Source: Erigeron canadensis (taxonomy: Eukaryota; Streptophyta; Magnoliopsida; Asterales; Asteraceae). From it: 64,000 bases of DNA. The stretch is taken from the NCBI RefSeq assembly GCF_010389155.1, contig NC_057762.1, positions 35,648,055 to 35,712,054 of the forward strand, in the 5' to 3' direction. Position 1 is the first letter of the stretch. Each line of letters begins with the position of its first letter. Shown here piece by piece: positions 57,401 through 64,000 of this stretch. A program made the translations under genes and the position numbers. The notes under the pieces were generated by a model that was not told where the DNA came from, searched no databases, and worked only from the letters and a program-made list of their open reading frames with translations.

Positions 57401-57992
57401 ACAGTGATGGATCCAGAACTTTTAAATGACAGGGGCCTAAATTTTATTTTTTATCTTTCTAAAATTTTCTGAATGAGTTCTTTCTTGTTTTTTGGGTATT
57501 TTTATAAATATTTGGTCTATTTTGGGTTGAAATATGAATTTTATGTTAAGATTGGTGATACATACAAAACGAATTGCAAAACCAAGGAGCCAAACCATAT
57601 ATTTTGTAAAAGTAGTAAACCCGAGCTTGTTAAATTGGGTGATGGCTGGTCATTCGAACCTGACTTTCCCAGGTTATATACTTTCTTTACAACTTATTAT
57701 GAAATTGATGATTTGCCTCGCTATAATTTCATATCGAGAAAATCCCATCATCCGAGTTTATAAAACTCGGTTCTTCACGAAATGATATTACCTGTACGTA
57801 GTTTTCCAAAGATTACTAAGTTTACAAGTTTCTCTTTTGACTCCTTACTTTCCAAGCCTTTTTTTGTAAAAATCATAAGTCTTACACAAAATTAATTGGT
57901 CCTTAATCTTTTATATATATAAAACAATTTCTAACAATTTTAGGTTGAGGGTGGAGTGGTGACCCTCCTTATACTTAGTTGGATCCGCAATG
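57401..57992. mobile_element. Non-autonomous TIR element, 7-bp target duplication
   Basis: Relative of 1133-1624. It starts ACAGTGATGGATCCAGAA and ends GTTGGATCCGCAATG(A). AACTGAA flanks both sides (57394-57400, 57993-57999). Frames of 83-96 codons inside overlap each other in different phases and have no recognised similarity. Confidence 0.65.
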
Positions 57993-58034
57993 AACTGAAG
58001 GTTTTTGTATCAGCTTATTATTATTATCTATCTT

Positions 58035-58459
58035 TCTATACTATATTATAAAACAGATTACCCTGTCTAAAATTTTAAGTTTCAATATTTACTTCTCCAA
58101 AATACCCTTTCTATCAATTTTATATTTACCAAACACTCTTTCTCTCTCCTCAAATCTCAACCAATCATTTTTTTTTTTCTCTCCTTCATAAATCATTTAT
58201 TCCTCCAATTTATTCAAAATCTTTTATCTCACAAACCGTAGATCGATAAATTATAAAAGTTATATGTGTGTTCATAAAATTTCATGCTCTTTCATCAGAG
58301 ATGTTATTCGATATATTTTCGACGAATTTTTAAATCTGATGGTGCAACCGGTACGGTTAAGGCATTTGGCTATCACATTCTATGACCTATCACACTTTAT
58401 AACTTATCAGACTATCACCCTACCATCTCACCGCCGCAACGCGTGAGTGCTTACTCTCG
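58035..58459 (+). mobile_element. Non-autonomous Helitron, family 2
   Basis: Begins TCTATACTATATTATAAAAC and ends with a small hairpin region CGCCGCAACGCG followed by TGAGTGCTTACTCTCG and T (CTAG changed to CTCG). Internal TCTCAACCAATCATTTTTTT and CTCACAAACCGTAGATCGAT blocks match 18650-18936 on the other strand. Confidence 0.55.
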
Positions 58460-59263
58460 TTATTATTTAATTTTTGCTTTGGATTGTTACAATTCAACTT
58501 TCAAGATCCTGTACGCAAGATCAAGATCTATTATGATCGACATATTTTCATTATAGTATATCTTAAAATTAATGTGAACAGAAAATAGACCACTTCTTTT
58601 GTTTTACCTTGTTACATCATTAATTTTAGGATTATTTTTTCATTAATTCATGATGGTATCAACTAGGGACAAAGGTTGGTTGTAATTGTATGTTTAAATG
58701 TTAGATAAAGTTCGAATACAAATTTGATTAACGTATCATTTGCCTCCACGTACATGACCATGCGTGGGTCACCGATTATATAGGGCATGTCGATAATACA
58801 TGGACGTCCCCAGAAATGGCATACTCTTTATCGTTTTATATTATACTATTTTATCTGTTTCGATATATTATCATAATTATTGTCATTCTTTTAATAAAAT
58901 ACTCGTAGTATGACAATTTACTCTTATTTTCTTGTAAACTTGTAAGACTATAACTTCTTTTCTAAAAAATGATATCTACGTACAATATACATAAGTAATT
59001 ATAAACAGTTTAATTGATAAAAATGTTGAATTATAAACAATTGTTTCTAGAGTAGGTTAATGTGAACAAAAATTGAGATGAATTAAGTTACATTGTAAAA
59101 TTCAGACCCATATACCCAAGAAGCCAAAATCTAACCACCTCAGTTCAATCCATTATCTATAAAGTATAAACAAAATTGTTATTTAATATTTAAACAATCT
59201 TTTTTTTGAACAGAGAATTTAAACAATCTGATTAGATTTAATTTCATTCACCGTCCAATATTC
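58460..59263. other. Intergenic DNA, no gene seen
   Basis: AT-rich, without frames or repeat termini that I can support. Confidence 0.45.
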
Positions 59264-60322
59264 AATTCAGGACGCCGTTATGTGTTGTCTTTGATTTATG
59301 CTATCTTAAGGAATTAATTATTTGATTGTTAATTACTGTAGTTAATGTTATATTAGGACTAATTCAGGACGCTTGTGTTGTCTTTGTTTTATGCTATATA
59401 TCTTAAGGAATTAATTATTTGATTGTTAATGTTATATTATGAACTATTTAATTACGAGTAAAATTCCAGGAGGCTGGTTTAAGTGTTAGCCCACAATATT
59501 TAAAGCAGAAAGCGGTTTCTGATTGGTCCTATTTCTTCACACTGACTACTTTTTCATTGTGGTGTCATTACTTGTATCATGTGCATCCATCATTGTACCA
59601 TCAAATCATTACCACTTTTATGTTATATATCATTTTGATATTTTGATAACAGCAATACTGCAGTTCCCTTGTTATTCATGTTTGAATAATTTTTTTTTGA
59701 AAATTTCATGTTTGAATAAATATAATTGTTGCTGTCAAGTTTTGTTAACCGAGGTGTTTGATATCGATTATAAGTTTTTTATTTTATTTAATGTAATGTA
59801 ATGTAAATGTAAAATTTTTTGTCCTGTTTAATCTATAAAAATTTTGACTCAAATTATTATTATTTTTTTATGAAAGACAGTAACAGATAAATGACTAACA
59901 CCCCCCACGTGGATGCGCTCACGCCGGTTCATCTCCTGGCAATGCCCTAAAGGTTTTGCTCCTCATGTGTTAGATGAGTATAGCATTGCTAAGGCCCCCT
60001 CACCACATTTGCATGTGGAAGGATTTGAACCTGAGACCCCCCAGGAGGAAACCACTTTGTGGAAAACCCCCTGACCACTGGGCTAACACCCCAATGGCGA
60101 CTCAAATTATTAGCGAGGAGTTATTTCCAAGTTATCAGAGTTAACGGTGTCTTAAAATGTGACTCAAACTATTGTTTAAATTTAAAAACATGACAGGATT
60201 TTTTACAGCGAATTCAGAACGTCGTTTTATGTTGTCTTTGTTTTATGCTATCTTAAGGAATTAATTATTTGATTGTTAATTACTGTAGTTAATGTTATAT
60301 TATGAACTATTTAAATACGAGT
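59264..60322. repeat. Three copies of a 95-115 bp unit, the third displaced
   Basis: Units starting AATTCAGGACGC and continuing GTTGTCTTTG.TTTATGCTAT, CTTAAGGAATTAATTATTTG, ATTGTTAAT and GTTATATTA lie at 59264-59360, 59361-59460 and 60211-60322. The first two are adjacent. The third is separated by about 750 bp that include the SINE at 59860-60098. Confidence 0.85.
59860..60098 (-). mobile_element. tRNA-derived SINE with perfect 14-bp target duplication
   Basis: GACTCAAATTATTA occurs at 59846-59859 and 60099-60112. On the minus strand the insert starts GCCATTGGGGTGTTAGCCCA, with box A (GTTAGCCCAGTGGTCAGGG) and box B (AGGTTCAAATCCTTCC) well preserved, and ends in an A-rich tail (TCATAAAAAAATAA). 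It is the best-preserved Pol III promoter of the SINEs here. Confidence 0.88.
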
Positions 60323-60788
60323 AGGCGGCAAGAAATCGGTGGTAGAAAGGGTAGTTGGTCAGTGAGTCGGTTGGTTGGTGGCGGCACAACAACATACGTC
60401 GGTAGAAATACATAGCTCAATAAGAAATATGTTATATTTGGTGGAGATTCTTTTTATTTTATTTTAGTCATATGTTATATTGTTTGAATTCCATTAGAAT
60501 TAAAAACTTTCTTTGAGTGGAGTGATTGAATTGTAAATTTTGTATTTTAAGGGATTGAAAGAAAATTCTAAATTCTAATTCCATCATTTTTTCTATCAAA
60601 CAACATAAGGAATAAGATTTAGATTTCAATTCCTTTGGATTCCTAGGAATTTTAGTGACCAAATACTCACTAAGAAAATTGTCTTTAAAAAAGAGTATTA
60701 TATTATATACTTGTATATACTAAAAACTTATGTGAATGTACAAGTTCTTTATGCATGAAATATACAAGTTCTTATAAAATATAATAAT
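60323..60788. other. Intergenic DNA, no gene seen
   Basis: An inverted word pair, AATTCCATTAGAATT and AATTCCTTTGGATTCC at 60487-60650, suggests a degraded MITE of the GGAATG-rich kind seen at 38684. Confidence 0.35.
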
Positions 60789-61580
60789 TTTTACCAATTT
60801 TCATTTTAACCCCCTAAAGTCTCTATATTTTTAACTTTTGTCCCCAAATCCAAGTTTTCATTTTCATTTTCTTGACACTTAACTTTTGGGTTCTCATGTT
60901 TCAATCGAACAACTTTCACACAGTTATAGTTTTACTTTTATTTCTCATCCATCTTTTTATATATCTAATGTTTTTATTATATAATAACTTTCATCATCGT
61001 TACATCTTACATGTATATAACATTTAAAGCGATCCTATAATGCTTTTTAAATTTTACCAGTTTTCATTTTAACCCTCGTTTAACCCTTTAAGGTTTCTAT
61101 TTTTAAAATTTTTTGCCCTACATCAAAGTTTCTTTTTTTTTTTTGAACGGCAATAAAATTATGTTATTAATCATAACAAGAATACTAGCAAGGTACTAGT
61201 ACTCGAATGTACAAGATCTAGAAATACAACAAATTACACAGACTAGACCCTTTTTGAAACTTTAACCGCTAAGATTGCAAAAGGGTTGAAAAAACTTATG
61301 ACAAAGACATAAGAGAAAACACTACCAACGAAGGTCGAGCCATCGGTTTTTCACTTCGTGGTATTTTTGTTGCAACCCCAAATAAGTTCCAAGGAAAAAG
61401 AAAAACAAACACACTGATTCAATAACCAGCTGCTAAAGGACTCGTGTAACTTTTGAGTTCTCGTGTTTTCAGCAAATAACTTTCATACAGTTACGGTTTT
61501 ATCTTTAAACATTTGATTTTGATTATTTCATCCGTCTTTTTATATATAACTTCAATGTTACGTATCACTTTCATGTAACA
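60789..61580. repeat. Tandem duplication of about 260 bp, second copy interrupted
   Basis: ATTTTACCAATTTTCATTTTAACC..., AACTTTTG.GTTCTC, AACTTTCA.ACAGTTA and TCTTTTTATATAT occur in order from 60789 and again from 61055. In the second copy an insert at about 61129-61440 separates the TTTTGCCCTACATCAAAGTT and CTCGTGTAACTTTTGAGTTC blocks. Confidence 0.75.
61129..61440 (-). mobile_element. LINE- or SINE-like retroposon 3' end
   Basis: Starts with a run of about 15 T, then GAACGGCAATAAAATTATG; on the minus strand it ends TTGCCGTTCAAAAAA, a tail known from plant LINEs. It interrupts one copy of the tandem duplication. It shares ATCTAGAAATACAAC and GAAACTTTAACC words with 32856-33010. Confidence 0.6.
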
Positions 61581-61754
61581 TTTAAAACATTAATATAGTT
61601 ATTAGTTATTGTTTATGTTTTTATACATCTTATTATTCTTTTACTTTTTTTTTATTGTTATTACTACATATTTAATTGTCTTTTTTAAAATTATTTCAGT
61701 TTTAATATTTGACATAAACTTTAGTCTAAAATATTGTCATATGTAAAAGCATAT

Positions 61755-61785
61755 TCTGTGACAATGCGCGGGTAAAAAAACTAAT
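61755..61785 (+). mobile_element. Possible Helitron 3' end
   Basis: GTGACAATGCGCGGGTAAAA followed by AAACTAAT resembles the hairpin plus CTAGT ending of plant Helitrons, with one change in CTAG. The 5' end might be near 60710, but I cannot show it. Confidence 0.35.
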
Positions 61786-62465
61786 ATGTAAGGAATGAAT
61801 TAATGTGATTGTCATGTATTTTATCAAACTAACATAAATAATAGCAATCTAATATTATTGAGAAAGTGGGGTCGATATAAAGTTACAGGAATGGGAAGGC
61901 TTCAAGATGGAGATCGGAGAACGTACTACTCCACACAAGAAAATTCTACTAAAGAGGAGACAAAACTTTATGCAATCTATATGCATGCCATTATATATAG
62001 AGAGAAACAATTATGTGGTTTCGACATACCCACCAATCACATAAAAGCCGATTTTCAATCTGCATGTAAAAGACGATATATTTCCGAATAACCCTACCAA
62101 GATAGAATAAAACAAATGCCATGGATGGAAAGCTTTTAATATGCAGTACCTTTTGATTTACCAGTGGCAAATAATTAAAATACTAGAGTTTTTTCCCACC
62201 TACTACTACACGTACATCTTACGTGAACCAATACGACCACGTAAACCTTTTTTTGGTATAGCTTTTGCCATATCTTATGATCTCATAAATTGAGTCAAAG
62301 ATATATGGATAATATCATAATAGACAACGTCGAAAAATTCCAGCACGGGGTTGTTGGGGTCATCCATTACAAAAGCAAGTGTGTGGTAGCGGTGACTTTG
62401 GCCGTGGTTTGTAATTTTAGTGTTTTCTTTTGTTTTTATTAGTTATTGAGGTATTGTGTATGTAG
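61786..62465. other. Intergenic DNA, no gene recognised
   Basis: A TTG-initiated frame at 61858-62091 (77 codons) has mixed composition but no recognised family and no ATG at its start. Confidence 0.35.
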
Positions 62466-62537
62466 TACTGTATAATATTTGTGATTATTATTATAAAATT
62501 GTGTATAATATTTGTGATTATTATTATAAATTTGTGT
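62466..62537. repeat. Tandem duplication, about 37-bp unit
   Basis: GTATAATATTTGTGATTATT followed by ATTATAAA.TTGTGT occurs twice head to tail. Confidence 0.9.
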
Positions 62538-63536
62538 GATTGTGGTGATGATGTGACACTAACATTTTGGTATAATTTAGTTACCGTTACTAATGCTTTT
62601 AGATAATTAGATGAAATGTTTTCAACCCTTTCATACATATATCTTGAATTTAATTTCTAGTTTTGATTTTTTTGTTATATTAGCATGCAAGCCACATCTC
62701 ACAGACTCACATTATACGTATACGTTGGGTACACCGTATACCAATCATTTTTCAAGCATATACATCCTTTCTTAACTTTTGTTTGTGGGCAGAACCAAAA
62801 TGGTAATGGATTGTTGAAAGCCCAGGACTATCGATGTGATCTCGAGAGTTTAAATAAAAACCGCATTAATATGGAAATTGGAAACCTCATGAAAATAAAT
62901 CTTATGATATATATATGATTCAATACCTAAGTATTAAAACATGAAAAGTTAAATTAATCTTATGGAAAATGGTAAAAGAGAAAAACATATTAGAATAATT
63001 ATTTGGCATATAGTAACATTGGAGTAATATTTGTTTGGTGCGTACACTGGAGGGTAATACATATATCTCTATTACATTATAATACTCTTAATAAATTTAT
63101 TTACAACATATGTTATTTAACTTTTAAAACAATTATACTACTCAATTTTACATCAACCATTTTTACATTAATACACACAATGTCACCACCACCACCCGTC
63201 GCCTCTGGCATTAGACCGCTGCATCGCGCACACATTTTTCATAGTATACTAACATTTGTTCGTTTTTTTCATTGATTTAAGATATGTATTCGATTTCAAT
63301 AACAGCGTTGCATTTAGAGGCCCAAATAGGTTATGTATCTACCTGATTGGGCCACAGCTATTTAGAAAACTGGCAATCTGTTTGGGTCAGAACATATTGG
63401 GCTCTACCCTTTCTACTTTTTGGCAACTATGCTAAACTGCTAAAGCTAAAGTCTTTGTTTTCTCGTTTTACTTTTTACAGGGTATGATTTCGCCGCGGGT
63501 TATATTTCCCGACATTAAAAAAAACGGAAGGTTGAA
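62538..63536. other. Intergenic DNA, no gene recognised
   Basis: A degraded Helitron-like end may lie at about 63200-63245 (CCGCTGCATCGCGCACACAT). Frames of up to 90 codons are not supported. Confidence 0.35.
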
Positions 63537-63750
63537 CAGCATGGTTGAATCAGTGGTAAGCACTATGGCCTCTGAAAAAAAGAGATCATGGGTTCGATCT
63601 TCATCTCATGCAAAGGTTGGAGAGTCTTTTCTACCATCTAGGTAGAAAATGAAAGCATCCAGCCTACATCTTAATCTTCTCCATACACCGTCAAAGTATT
63701 ATGGCTCAAAATCCGTGAAAGACGACACTGAGCAGTTTCTTTCTTAAAAA
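63537..63750 (+). mobile_element. SINE family B, full-length with tRNA-like head
   Basis: The head has a box A-like TGGTTGAATCAGTGGTAAGC and box B GGGTTCGATCTTCATCTC about 50 bp later. The body, TCTACCATCTAGGTAG, CATCTTAATCTTCTCCATAC, CTCAAAATCCGTGAAAGACG and CTGAGCAG, matches 28755-28922 and 9186-9335. It ends TTTCTTTCTTAAAA. This copy shows that those two are truncated. Confidence 0.75.
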
Positions 63751-64000
63751 ACGGAAGGTTGAAAGTAACTTTGATAAATAAATGATAGAAATATGATGTG
63801 AAAACTGGAATAAGTGTAAGATATAGAATATAACAATAACAATGATTTTGAAAACTTACCAAACTTTGAGGTAAAAAATGGAAACTGGTGGGGTGTGCCA
63901 GCACGGCATCTTATTTCTAGGCAATTTGTATATATACAAAATACAGAAGTAGCATGAAGGCGTGTAGAATTGTGGAACACATTGGTTCATATCAAAAATG

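Noticed and set aside
63537..63620. tRNA-like sequence considered as a functional tRNA gene
   Set aside because: Only box A and box B fit; no acceptor stem or anticodon stem can be formed and the SINE body follows directly.

Overview
The window is AT-rich nuclear DNA of a flowering plant. Introns follow the GT-AG rule, TATA boxes are of plant type, and there are tRNA-derived SINEs, Helitrons, Stowaway/Tourist-type MITEs and solo LTRs. The two recognisable families (an ICE/bHLH93-type bHLH and the Harbinger-associated Myb-like ORF1) point to a eudicot. An asterid, possibly Asteraceae, is my guess from the style of the repeats and is not proven. No bacterial, organellar or viral segment and no CRISPR array was seen.

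Only three protein genes can be rebuilt with exons that stay in frame. They are a small single-pass membrane protein of 133 aa (39344-39970, +, two exons), a nuclear SANT/Myb-like protein of 489 aa (48688-52310, +, three exons) and a bHLH93/NFL-like transcription factor of 336 aa (55195-56667, -, four exons). The last two are convergent, about 2.9 kb apart. The left edge (about 148-360, -) looks like the 5' leader exon of a gene lying outside the window.

Most of the rest is transposon-derived. Region 1-16 kb is dominated by short non-autonomous Helitrons on both strands, tRNA-derived SINEs and small TIR elements. Region 17-29 kb holds a SINE with a 14-bp target duplication, a 480-bp near-perfect foldback, a 1,989-bp Harbinger element with TTA target duplications carrying only a broken Myb-like ORF1, a SINE inside a MITE, and a roughly 2.25-kb solo LTR with 5-bp target duplications. 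That LTR contains a Tourist-like MITE and an array of GC-rich palindromes. Region 31-35 kb has two long-TIR, Mutator-like elements. Region 38-48 kb has MITEs, a Helitron carrying a nested MITE, and a 430-bp solo LTR. Region 57-64 kb has a TIR element with a 7-bp duplication, Helitron pieces, a SINE with a 14-bp duplication and local tandem duplications.

The genes do not form a pathway or cluster. The main interest is in the nested insertions, which give relative dates, in foldbacks able to form long hairpin RNA, and in a decayed duplicate of exon 1 inside intron 1 of the SANT gene. I found no convincing new biological system. The stretches called empty are those where I saw no coding or structural signal by eye.
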